Positions 22,645 to 33,600 of a stretch of DNA of 64,000 bases are shown in pieces (the stretch's first letter is position 1; every line of letters begins with the position of its first letter). The position numbers and the translations under genes are program-made. The DNA comes from Rhizoctonia solani (lineage: Eukaryota; Basidiomycota; Agaricomycetes; Cantharellales; Ceratobasidiaceae), in the NCBI RefSeq assembly GCF_016906535.1, contig NC_057373.1, positions 1,116,001 through 1,180,000 of the forward strand, written 5' to 3'. A model generated the notes under the pieces. That model was given only the letters and a program-made list of their open reading frames with translations. It was not told the DNA's origin and did not search any database.

Positions 22645-25600
22645 ATGGATCCGTGGTCATTCCCCTCATCACTGACCATCACCAATAACACCTGGTATGT
22701 CCATTCATGCAAGGCTGGCATAATGCTGACACGCGGTAGGCCGAAGGGTTGATCGCCGATGTACCTTTTTATTCTGTTGGTGTCCTGGCTATCGGTGTCG
22801 CCACTTTCTTCTTTGTCATGAACCGAATACAAAAGTATGGACCAAAATATCTCTTCTCAAGGCTGATGTAATTGATTCTTCCCAGGCATATATTCTATGC
22901 GTTACTAGCCACGTTCCTTGCATTCATAGCTGCGATCATCGACTTTGGCCAACTTGTCATCATCAGCCGGGGCGTGTTCACGGGCACAGTCTTTCCTTTG
23001 CGGATCGCACGTGAACTTGGATATGCTGTCTCGTTCGGTATGCGATTCTTCTTCTTTTGGCAGTTCGTCGCCATGCCCCCCAGAGGCGAAGTACCAATCC
23101 TGCCAACGCCAGGCCCAGGCCCAGGTCGAGGCAACAGGAAATCCTTTGTTATGGAGGACGAGTTTCACAGCGGGAGCTGGGGCAGATGGGGGCTTATTGG
23201 TATCTTGACCAAATATGCGCTGTTGCTGGGCGCGATCACGATCGGTGTCACGCAAGCGATATGGAGGCTCGGGTTCGCATTCGGATTGATTCGATTCACA
23301 TCGGTCTATCGAGTCGATGCGATCATGCAGATCATCATGTCCGCATTGTTCCTCCTCAAGCTCGCGGGAAACTCCTACATCTCGCCCCTCATGCCACGTT
23401 GGAAGACCACTCGGGATTATTTCCCAGTGGTTGCCGCAATTTCGATAGGCCTGGGCGTTGGGATTGGGAATTTAATGTGCAGTGAGTGATAGAGACTTTG
23501 AATTTGTCATACAAGTCTTTGTATCCACCGACTTACAAATGTTGCCAGTGCGTTTCTCAGAGTCACCTCTTGGGCGTTTTCTTCAGTCAATCGAACTGTA
23601 TATTCTCATCCTCTATGTCCTTATTTCAACATTCTACAAGATGCCGGTCAGAGCGTCTGTGCTCATAGACGCTCTGGATCGCAAGCGAACGCGAGACAAT
23701 AGCTCGTTTGTGGGCATTAATATGGGCAATTCGATGCGAGGCTCCACCTTCCGTGTAACACCACCGACTGTGTCTACCCCCCAATTACAGTCACAGATGA
23801 CGCGCGAGCTCGACGCAGCAGGTGTTAATGGGATGCCGACTCGGTTGCTTGGACCCGATACCGGTAGGCGACAGTCGACGGCCGAAAGGCTCGCAACATG
23901 GCTCCAGAATAGACTCTCCGGCAGGCCAACGGATAAGGAACAGCGATCATTGAGGCGGGACGAGGAGTCCGGCCAGATGGAAAGCTATGATTATACCGAT
24001 GAGAAGAAGAGATCTGTCGAGAGTGATGCCTCTTCTATACAGCCTGTCAATGAGCCCGATTACGGATGGCGAGACGCAATGTACGCAAATATTCGGGCAC
24101 CTCCGACTGGGACAACGACTGCTGTCAATGACACACCACGATTTGATGGGGTACCCGGCCCAAGCGAACCTCCAACTCTTCCCAGATACGCGAGTCCACT
24201 ATCGCCACTTCTTACACCCCGGCCAAATCATATGCCCCAGCCGAGTCTAAGCCAGTGGGACCGAGGGCGACATCCGTCCCGACGATATACTCGCCCATGG
24301 TGTCCGAGGCCTTCTCGCCTATTATTGCAGCATCACTGGCACCTGTCAACCCGTTAAGCATTCGCTCGCTACCCAGCAATCCTCGACCATGTCCACGTGA
24401 AACGATATCATCATCTGATTCAACTCCATTCGTACCAGAACCTGCCCCCGTGAGGATGCCCAGCCCTGTCCTCGCCGAAAGTCCCTATGGGGCCTCTTTC
24501 CGCATTACTCGTGAATATGGGTCGCCTTCACTTTTATTCGCTCCTAACCCTAGCACTCAACTGGATCCGAGGCGGCAGATGACCAACCCTGGGGACGAGT
24601 CGCCTATCTATGGTCTGGACGGGATCATTCAAAGCCTGGGCGGAGACCTGCTACCCGACGAAGAGCTTAGGTCACAGTCAGGGAGTTTGATGCGGAGAGA
24701 TAGCGCAACCTACTCTCCAGGTGCTGCATCTTTCCGACAGAAACAGGTCGATCTTGACCGCTCAGTTGCTGATCTCCAAAGGTTTGCATCAATTCGGTCG
24801 CGATCGAGTCCTCGGCTGCTGTATGCTCTTTCGGACGGTGCGAACCCATCCAACCCGTCATTGGCACAAGAATCCACTTCTTTCCGAAGTGATTTTACGC
24901 TGCGCGACTTCCCGAGTCCACCTTCAGCTATCCTAGATTACTCTGGTTTCCCACCACGGAATCCGGTGGTTACACGTCCAAGAGAAGTGGACCTCGATGA
25001 TATCAGATTTACGCTCACGCCTCCACGTATGCCTGCTGCCGCCGCTGATGGCCGTCAAATGTCCTTCCCTTCAACCACGCGGGGGAGCGATATTTTTCAG
25101 CTTCAGTCAAGAGTTGTCGAAACGCCCAATAAGACCCAGTGGGACGTCACATCGTTTATTGGAGGTAAGTGGCTTTTCTTTCTTTCACAAATTACGAGGT
25201 CAGCTTTTCATTTTTTAATCTTTTTTCGTGTAGGTTCCGGGTCGAAAACTCCCCTATCAGCTGCCATCACCCGTCCAGACTCACAGGGACGGCCGTTATC
25301 TTATGCCAGAAACCAGCTACGTCGAGATACGATAGACACACAACGTCTGTCGATGGTAATCGAGTCTTTCTCGAACGGTACAAGCACCCCGATTATCTAG
25401 ATGATGAAGGCGAGGGAAGCGTTCGAGGGGCTCGACTCATTGACGTCCGACGTGCATCCTCTCTCTCTCGTGCTCGAATTGTCGAGGGGCCATTATCTGC
25501 CACCCCAAGTTCTGTCAATTCAACCAATCCCCAGACCGAGGCGGAACCTCCAGCACCAATGCTAACGGCTGCGGAACGCCTGGCTGCCTTCCGCGCCCGC

Positions 25601-25987
25601 CCGCCGCTCAAGACTACCCTCCCCTCGTCACCTCGACCCGCATACAGGACTGGCTCTCCTCCCATACAAGAGCGTTCTGCTATTGAGGAGCCCGCTCTCA
25701 TGGTACCAGAGACACAGGCGCAACAAGTTCTTCAGCCCCAGCCTTCTATATCCGCCGTCCAAGCCCAGCAGAATAGCCCGGAAACCCAACAATTGGTATT
25801 CCCCCAACCTGCGGCTATTCCACCTGTAACTCGAATCAACAACATGCTAACTCCCCCGCGCGGACTTCGCAGCCTGCGCATCGGTAGCCCGGTCGGACAA
25901 TCGCAAAACGAGACTGCGCTATTCAGTGATGCGTTTGAGCGACCACGGCCTGCTCCTTTAGTTCTAGGCAGTGGGCGTGCCATTTAG
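22645..25987 (+). CDS. Multi-TM membrane protein with long disordered tail
   Basis: ATG 22645 (MDPWSFPSSLTITNNTW), then hydrophobic helices: DVPFYSVGVLAIGVATFFFV, HIFYALLATFLAFIAAIIDF, RIARELGYAVSFGMRFFFFW, WGRWGLIGILTKYALLLGAI, VDAIMQIIMSALFLLKLAG, PVVAAISIGLGVGIGNLM and LQSIELYILILYVLISTFY. This is roughly seven TM segments, followed by about 700 disordered Ser/Pro-rich residues to the stop at 25985-25987. I recall fungal proteins of this layout only as hypothetical. Introns are seen near 22695-22745, 22834-22886, 23481-23548 and 25165-25233. Three frame changes (near 22694, 24150-24240 and 25350) each fit the loss of one base. The true C-terminus could alternatively be the stop at 25398. 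Confidence 0.6.
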
Positions 25988-26503
25988 AGCGTGGGGACGG
26001 ACATTTCATGCTGATGGTGTTTGTACCCATACTATTTTCTCATGTGTCGTTAGTACGGATTCATTCTTTGTTTTACTAATTTTGAGGAAACACTGTACTT
26101 CATATTTCGAATCATTCGAGCGTATGCATGCATCAATGAGGCCTTTTTTTCTTCAGTTGTGCCAACAGCTTTACAGTGTTTTGATCGTCAGCTTCATCGT
26201 GTGGAGCTACACACAACAATGAGCCAGGTTATATTGTTCCCTCCATCAAAAGATATAGAATAGCGGGGTTGGTGAGATATTCGTCTCTGCGATCTTTTAC
26301 GTAGAGTGTGGGGGTCGAGACCTTGTCCTGAAATTAACCGGTCTTCAAACAAAAATGCACGTTGCGAGAATGCTAAGTGTCGATCATGACCCTTAACATT
26401 GCCGCATGTAAAGGTTTTCAGGGTTGGAAAAGCGTGGAATAAATTATGATACGAGCGCGGGATGCAACGAGATTCTGGGATGAAACCATATGAACTTCAG
26501 GCT
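25988..26503. other. Convergent 3' flanks
   Basis: Spacer between the plus-strand multi-TM gene and the minus-strand NIP7 gene. It should hold both 3' UTRs. No coding signal was seen. Confidence 0.4.
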
Positions 26504-27561
26504 TCAGAAAAGCGTTTCTTCATCGCGAAGATATTCGCCAACATCACTATAAATATGTGGAGATATATATATAAAGGCAGAGGGGGGAGAATGAACGCTA
26601 TCGTATGAGATACTGGTCAAATGACTAGAGTATTCGAACTCACGCTTGGTGAAACACGATTATCGCTGTGGGGTCCAGTTTTCGAGTGTCAACGGTGGAA
26701 CGAGAGGTAACGCCAAATCCCTAAGACGACCAAGACGTAAGTAAAATGCATCCGAGTGCCTCCAAATAAGCGAACGAAAACACACGACCAACAAACGGGG
26801 ACGCATGACCGTACGACGATCAAAACATCAAGGAAAGTGAACGCAGGTGGACATCTGATAAAATGAGAAAAAGTGACGTCCAAGAATTAAAGAGACACCG
26901 GAGGGAGGGGGAGCTAAACCAAGCAAGGAAAATGAGGGAATAAGATGGATAAAAACGTGTAATACGCACGAGAGGGATATCGTTCATGCTAAACACTACA
27001 ACACCCTGGTGCTCGGGTGTGTCTTCTGTAATGCGCCCAAGATGCGCCTTGACGATGTGATTTCCATACAGGAAGGGCATTTCGCCATTGGGCTTTATCC
27101 AGATCTGAGCGCCAACGACGGAGCAGTCAGTAAACAGGGCTCCGCCGGTAGTAAATTTTGGACCCCACCCTAGGACTTTACAGGGATAGTGTTACTCACT
27201 TTATACTTTGCATATTGTGCGAGGTAATCCAAGGCCGTAATATGGAGTTTGAACTTGCCGCTCTTACTAAACTTGCCGAAGCAAGTACCTAAACTGACCA
27301 AATTCGGGCGGGCTACGGAGATTGCCATGCGCATAGCGCTTTCAGAAAGATAATATACTCTGTCTCGGTGCAAACGGAAACAGTAGTTCTCATCCTGTCG
27401 ATCAACGAGGTGGACCAGATTCTTGCCCTAAACGCAATAAGTAGATCAATAAGACTATAAAAAATTTAAGCCGGAAATTTAAGCGAATGGGATTCACATA
27501 CGATGTAGTTGGCAAGTTTACCAAACACAGTTTTGCTCTCGTCTTCAGTAAGTGGCCGCAT
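26504..27561 (-). CDS. NIP7: 60S ribosome biogenesis protein NIP7
   Basis: Conserved pre-60S factor that binds pre-rRNA through its C-terminal PUA domain and is needed for 27S/25S maturation. Five exons are 27561-27502, 27427-27200, 27104-26970, 26720-26644 and 26546-26504. They splice to 180 residues, the normal family length. Motifs: [120 protein letters not shown]. The intron 26969-26721 is 249 nt, much longer than the other introns here. The last exon is only 43 nt and would be missed if the in-frame TGA just inside the intron after VFHQA (26640-26642) were taken as the stop. Confidence 0.96.
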
Positions 27562-28304
27562 TGTCGTTGTTTAAATTTAAGGTCAAATTCAAGGGTTGCA
27601 AATTCATCAAAGTGGTCTCACTCGTATCACGTGATGGAATTGGGATGATGATCATTTTTCATTTCTGTCATGATCTCACAAGATTGAATACTGAAAAAAC
27701 AAATTCAACACAAAATGTTATAACAATGCAACAAAGGCAAAGGCGCCTTGGAGAAAGGACAGTGTGGAATATATAACAAAAAGTTGAAAGGCATAAGCCG
27801 GTCCCAAAAAGATACAAAAGAGGGAAGAGAAACAAACATGGCAGTGACTAAAATCCGGAGTCTGTCCATAGGTGCAGAGAAGAAGAGGTTCAAGGTAGAT
27901 ACCAAAAATAACAAGAATAATTGAAGAAGAAAGGCGTGAAAATCAAAGATAAAGCACAGTCATGATCAAATCATCCAGAGAATGTTCATGACAACGAGCC
28001 GAGGCAAAATGGCATTTTGTTGAGACACATGTGTTGGGAGGCGCACAAGGATTCGAGGGAGAAAAACGTCCAAAGACATGTCTCCTCAACTTGCCTTCCA
28101 CCGGGGAAGGCACAAGCAGTGGGACATGCAAACGGGCCGCAACGGAAACAGCGAAGAAAGGTGAAGCGCACAGCAGAGTTGATAACTTAGCAGCAGCAGC
28201 CAAAGTTCGAAAGGCGAGAGAAGCCGAGGACGCATAGTGTTGAGATGAGCTGAAAAGGGACATATTTGTTGTGCATAGGTGGAGGTGGGTGTGCATGGGC
28301 GGGC
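27562..28304. other. Intergenic between NIP7 and the phosphatase
   Basis: NIP7 promoter (right of 27561) plus the 3' flank of the phosphatase gene. AT-rich, purine-rich on the plus strand (27.7-27.95 kb). No coding signal was found. Confidence 0.4.
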
Positions 28305-31048
28305 TCATTGTTGGGTCGATGGATCCTTCCCAACGGATGTAGCAGTCGGAAGGAGCCCTACCCAACCTTTGGCATCTACGCGAGAGCATGCCGTCGTAGG
28401 AGTAGCAGGAGCAACACCCATGCCTAACCAACTCATGCGTTTCGCCCCAGGTTTTCTCGTCGCACCAAACGATCCTTTGCGCGGCGTGGGAGTAACTCCC
28501 GGTCCCGGATTAACGAACGATTCCACCCTTGGCGTCATCGTGGTCAATGTGAGAGTTGAAGGCGTGCATGCAGTATGACTTCGATCGGGGGGGAATACAA
28601 ACAATGTCTGCTGAGGAGCCGAGCTCGAAGGGACGATGGTCACATTGGACGGTGGTGTCACAGGCAACCGAAGAGGAGCAGGGCGCGCGCGGGTTGTCTT
28701 GGGAGTGGCGAGAGTCGGCACGGCAACAGGGGAGGAGGGTACAGTCGGGAGGGGCGTCGGACGCCTGGTCGATGAATGCGATTTGATCGAGGACGCACGT
28801 GACCCTGGTACCGGAAATGAAAAGCCGGGTTTGGTAGCAGGGGCCGAGGGTGGAGCTGGACCGCGTGTACCCAACCTGCGTGGCAACGGGGGAGGCGGAA
28901 TTGAACTAAACGAGGTCCGAATAGTTGGCGGTACTGGGATATTCCCAAAAGACATCTTGGATGCTGGCGCCGAGGGTGGCGGCGGCAGTGAAGGCAAAGA
29001 ATTAGCTGAAATCGCCAAACTAGCCGATCGCTTATGTTTCATGCCGGCCCTTCCGGGTGGGGGGAGCAGCTTGGGGGCGGTGTCAGCAAAGTTCGCAACA
29101 AACTTGGCTGAAGGACTGGCTTCCTCGTCCGTCGTGGTTCGAGCACTAGTACCGGTTTCATCGCCCAAGACGAGTTCGATCCTATTTTGGGAAACCACGG
29201 TAATGTTGGGTTCACCGTCCTCGCTATCGTCATCCTCTTCAGGATCTTCGCTAATGACACTGTCACTCGTCGTAAAAGTGCTGTGCACACTACCCGCACG
29301 CTTGCGAGACGGGAACCTGTGCTTCCACGCGGTGGGCCCAGATGCGGGTGGTGGGTTGAGCATCAAGGGAGCCGGGGGACCGGCCTTCTTTGCTGCCATG
29401 CGTTCTTCCATAGCACGATCCAGATCCTTGGCCTCGCGCGTACGGTCCTCCTCAGCAGCAACTGCCGCTTCGGCTTCTGCGTCTTCTCTTTCCATGGCAA
29501 GGCGCTTCCTGGACCACTCTTCCTCCTCGGAAAGTTCCTCGCCGTCTGACGAGACCGACGGGGTTCCCTTTCTGGGAGTCAATGCACGCTCGTACTCCAT
29601 CAACTGATAGATAAGACTAGATAGCAATTAGCGCGCATACACAATTGGTAAGCTCGTATGCACTCACGACATATTTGGGCCGACCCATCTGCTCTTTTCC
29701 TTGACATAAGCATATGCATTGTGCATCCCACCTTCAATAGATTTGAGATCTTCCGGGACCTCAACGTCGTCGCGGGGTATGGATGCGCGCATAACAAGAG
29801 CGATCACTAGTGTTGCCGAGCGAGACACGCCACATTGACAGCTGTAATCATTGCGAAGGATCGGTTAATTTAGGGCTCAGGCACCATAGGGAAATCAACC
29901 TACTGAATCAAAACACCCTGTCCCTTGCGTTGTGCGTGGTCGACAAAGGACATGGCAGAAGGAAACCCGTATTTGACAAGATCGCTTTGGCCGTGAGACC
30001 AAGGAAGATGGATGTATAGCAACGTCGGACCACCTGTCGGAGGAACGAAGGGGACTGCACGTGGCTGCGGTTGCTCCGCTTGTACCGGAGGAGGGCCGGG
30101 CCGACGACGAGAGAGGAATGCAGACTGAGGCTGGGCAAGGTTGGGGGTAGATGCGCTTGGGCGGATACGGAGACGATCGTCGACGGCTGTCTTGGGGGGC
30201 TCGCGTGGATCAACCGGAGCAGGGACATCATCCATGTACGGGGGAGCGACTTCCTTGGCTACGTTGAGAACCCATCGAATGCCCCGGGACGCCAGGTCCG
30301 GCCAGTTGCGGGCATTTTCCTCCTGACCAAGCCAAATTCCGGGAAGAATTTCAATTGGGCCGTTCGCATATGGGGCACCATTGTCGTCCTCCTTGGCGCG
30401 AGTTGCAAACGCCGAGGTGGATGCAGGCATAGGGGCACCGGTTGCGGCAAGATGGCCGGGTACCTGAACGGATGCAACAGAGGTAATGGATGCGATAGAG
30501 GAGCTCCTTGCACGGAAGGACTGGCGAGGGGGGAAAGTGGGACGGGAAGCAGTTTGTGGGACTGGGACAGAAAGCGTGGGAGGTCGACGGGCACGGGACT
30601 GTACAGTAGCGTTCGAGGATGAGGCTGCGTCGCTCTCGTCATGGCGCTGTGTGGACGGCGGGGCGGTGGAGAAGGTAGAGTGCTGTGAGGCCGCAGATGA
30701 GGGCAGCTGGAGCGAGAGCTGTTTCATATTCCGGCCCGATGTACGCTTAGGGCGGGGGAAGGGGAGCGGGACCTGCTCTGATGGCTGTGCAGCCAGTGCA
30801 ACCGGAGCAGGTGCGGCATCGGCAGCACGTATGGTGACCTGGTCAGCAACATGTGGGCTTGAGGGCGTCTCGGCGGTGCTGGGGGCCGCAGAAAGGCTGG
30901 CTGGTGAGGTATCGAGTACAAGTGATGGCTGAGATCCAGTAGTAGGCAACAGGCTGGAGGTGCTGGCGTTCGAATCAACGCGGATCCGGAGCCCAGAGGG
31001 AGGGCCCTTCTTGCGTAGCGGAAGGGGGGCGGGGATGATCGATGTCAT
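28305..31048 (-). CDS. Dual-specificity protein phosphatase (MAPK phosphatase-like)
   Basis: Three exons, 31048-29904, 29841-29668 and 29616-28305, make 876 residues without a frame break. About 230 disordered residues precede the catalytic domain: GPIEILPGIWLGQEENARNW, SRGIRWVLNVAKEVAPPY, LLYIHLPWSHGQSDLV. The active-site loop HCQCGVSRSATLVIA has its histidine codon split by the first intron. It continues VKEKSRWVGPNMSLIYQLME. The cysteine and arginine of CX5R are present, so the enzyme should be active on phospho-Tyr/Thr. The long C-terminal half is acidic and then Ser/Pro-rich, as in fungal regulators of MAPK pathways (Msg5/Pmp1 class). The substrate kinase is not visible from sequence. 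Confidence 0.93.
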
Positions 31049-32902
31049 TACAGTCGTCAGTTCTTCTGTCGTAGTTTTTATGTAGTAAAAATGTTAAAAT
31101 CGGTCAAATCGATTGATGGTGAGCGTCGCAAGCCTGCGTGTGACGCTCAGACAGAACAGAACAGAACAGAACGAGGGTTAATGCACAGTCCTTCAATTGG
31201 CCCGTTATATCAGCGTGGAGAAAAGAGCGAAATGATGCCAGAAAAAAGCCGTACTCGATGTCGTCGCCGCTCAGTCCAAGCGAACCTTAGTCTGGCCTTT
31301 CAGATTTCAACCATACACGTGACTCTCATGCACGGATCACACGAGTTTCAGGGCGCGCCTACCAATTAAGTCTCATCGCCTAGCCTTCTCAAAAGCTATT
31401 GAACACTGCTTCACTCGGACCTTCTTCGCCAACTGATCTACCAGCCCGTTCACATGGTACAGTACATCTATTACAGTAACCACACTGGTTCGACTACCTT
31501 CCTAACAGGATATTCAGTTTCAGCTCACGCGTGTCCGTCCTCGCTGCTGCCGTTTTTTGATTCCACAACTCATTTACCTCCCCATTTAGGTTACCAGAAA
31601 AGCTGTCAATCGAGAAATGCTGTCAAGCCTATCCTGATCCTAAACCTTCCACCGTGCACTACCCTCCATGTCCTATGCTATGTCGCCACCCACAGTGATT
31701 CCCCGCTTTCACCTAAACTAATTCCATGGACAGCAGCTCGTCGAAAATTGCCACCTCCTTTCAGAGACAAATTGTCCCCCCCCTCCCTCTCCATACTGTT
31801 ATTTATCTATTATCTCCCGCTAAATCGTCCAAGCTCTCTGGTTGTTAAGCAGCCCCCACCTCGTAACGTCAATCACACCATAACCTCATGACCTCCGATC
31901 CCGAGAAAAAGACACAACGTCAAGTCAACTTCTCGATTCTAGACTCTATCTAGCAGATCTCTCACACCCTTCCGCGAACTATCGCGATATGCAACATCCG
32001 CAACATCAAGCTATCATTTCGCAAATTACTGACAGGTTTTAGTTCTATCGAGTTTCCAGCGTTCACCTCGCCCGAGACAAGAAAGCACTCGATCCAACCA
32101 AAATGTACGACTTGGGTGTGTCATCTGAATGTGTAACGGGAACATTTATTTTTGCTCTTCACTCCTATTTTGTCCGGGCCACCAGCGCATAAATTCTGGG
32201 TTTTCATTTTTCGGAGATCTGGGCTCTGCACGTGTATGCGCGTCTCTTTACTCGGTATTCGGCGGCTCGCCTATTACGGCCAACTTTCATACATCAATTG
32301 GCCATAGTCTAATTTCTGATATCTGGCCCGCGGAGTATGGGGTCTCAAGACAAGTTTGTGGATGTCTCGACGGCAATTGCACACATTCGGTCCCCAGTCA
32401 TACCACTTCATAACAATAGACATCCCCGCTGCTGTATCCCATTCCTCCATCTTCCTGAATCTTCTTCGGGTGCGCGGTCCGTGTTTTCACCTAAAGTTAT
32501 TGGGATTGGTTAAAGCAAACTTACACACTTTGCAATATGGGCAATCGCTACATCTAGGGCCCATGAGCACCCGTAGGGGATCGGCGGACTGTTTGTTCAA
32601 CCCTCGCTTTTGCCGGTGTTTGAAGACGGAATGCCGATGTAAACTCCGCGGCGAGGTCAAAAGAACCGGTGTACCCAAAACGAGTACATCGAGAAGCGTC
32701 TCAGTGAGTCAAAAGTACTTAGAAACAGACCACGTGGTGTTTTGTTTCAGCTTCTCAGTTGGGGGAAAGAGATTGCGGAAAGGGGCTACAGAAAACTAAG
32801 GTAATAGACTGGTTCTCAGCCAGGGACAACGTCATGTTCTACAGATAGGTACGGCTAGATCTCTGGGGCACTCCTATCTCTAGATCTTAACCCTTGCCTT
32901 CT
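31049..32902. other. Long spacer without recognised gene
   Basis: The left part is the phosphatase promoter. From 31.7 to 32.1 kb the plus strand is CT-rich and promoter-like, followed by an ATG at 32103 (ATGTACGACTTGG) with a GT donor-like site. The open frames that follow (to about 32.8 kb) show no domain and no consistent splice solution. It may be a decayed or fast-evolving gene; I cannot support a CDS. Confidence 0.35.
31150..31173. repeat. Short tandem repeat (ACAGA)n
   Basis: Four copies of a pentamer (ACAGA/AGAAC) in a row in the phosphatase upstream region. A simple microsatellite with no assigned role. Confidence 0.7.
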
Positions 32903-33600
32903 TTAGGCATTCGAGATCAACGGCATTTTCTTAACCCAATCTCGCTTTTCGAGTTCATCTATCATAAACTGCGCATACGCCTCTCGTCTGAGAAACCACC
33001 CAGCTTTACCGTCTCCTACATAACCCGCTGCGTACGACCTTCCTGAACTCGTTGTTAAAAACGGCACTCGTGCGGTTGTCCATTCAAGATCATCCGACCG
33101 GGATATTAGATCCCCGAATGCGCGCACATCCCTGTAGGTTCCCGGTCCAACTGTGCTGATCAGTAATCTGACTAGCCATAATTTCCAGGTGGGAACGTCG
33201 AGCGAATGAGTCATGCTTGGTGTACCAAGTACAATAAGACGTTTTATGCCCTCTGCCCGCATTGCCTCGAGGACAAACTTGTAACCGTTGGTGACATGAG
33301 TCTCTCGATCTCGTGTTATCGGGGGCCCTAGAGATGAAATGACAGCATCGCACCCCGAGAGGGCTGACCGAAGAGCAGGTAAATCTGCTAATTGACCGCC
33401 AATAATATGCACATCGTCATGGGTAACAATATCTAAGCGGTGATCAGCTAAGCAAATCAGGACTGACAGAGTTGACGCTTACCCTTGGGAAGCTTGCTTG
33501 GATTTCTGCAGTACAGGACAAGCTTGTGGCCTGCCTGGAGCGCGTACCGGCACGTAAAGATACCGGATGGTCCAGTTCCACCCAGTACCAGGACCTTCAT
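32903..33600 (-). CDS. NAD(P)-binding Rossmann protein (NmrA/SDR-like)
   Basis: ATG 33600 starts MKVLVLGGTGPSGIFTCRYA, a clear GGTGxxG dinucleotide-binding loop after the first beta strand, then HKLVLYCRNPSKLPKG. An intron (donor GTAAGC, acceptor GCTTAG) joins to DIVTHDDVHIIGGQLADLPA, GCDAVISSLGPP and GIKRLIVLGTPSMTHS. The end is AQFMIDELEKRDWVKKMPLI, stop 32903. Total is about 210 residues, the size of the NAD(P)H-binding family PF13460 (atypical short-chain reductases, flavin-reductase-like). The missing YxxxK pair argues against a classical SDR dehydrogenase. The substrate is unknown. No frame break. Confidence 0.85.

Noticed and set aside
28575..29607. 323-codon plus-strand frame opposite the phosphatase gene
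   Set aside because: Gly/Val/Arg-rich mirror of the Ser/Pro-rich phosphatase tail; codon composition and the intact catalytic frame support only the minus strand.
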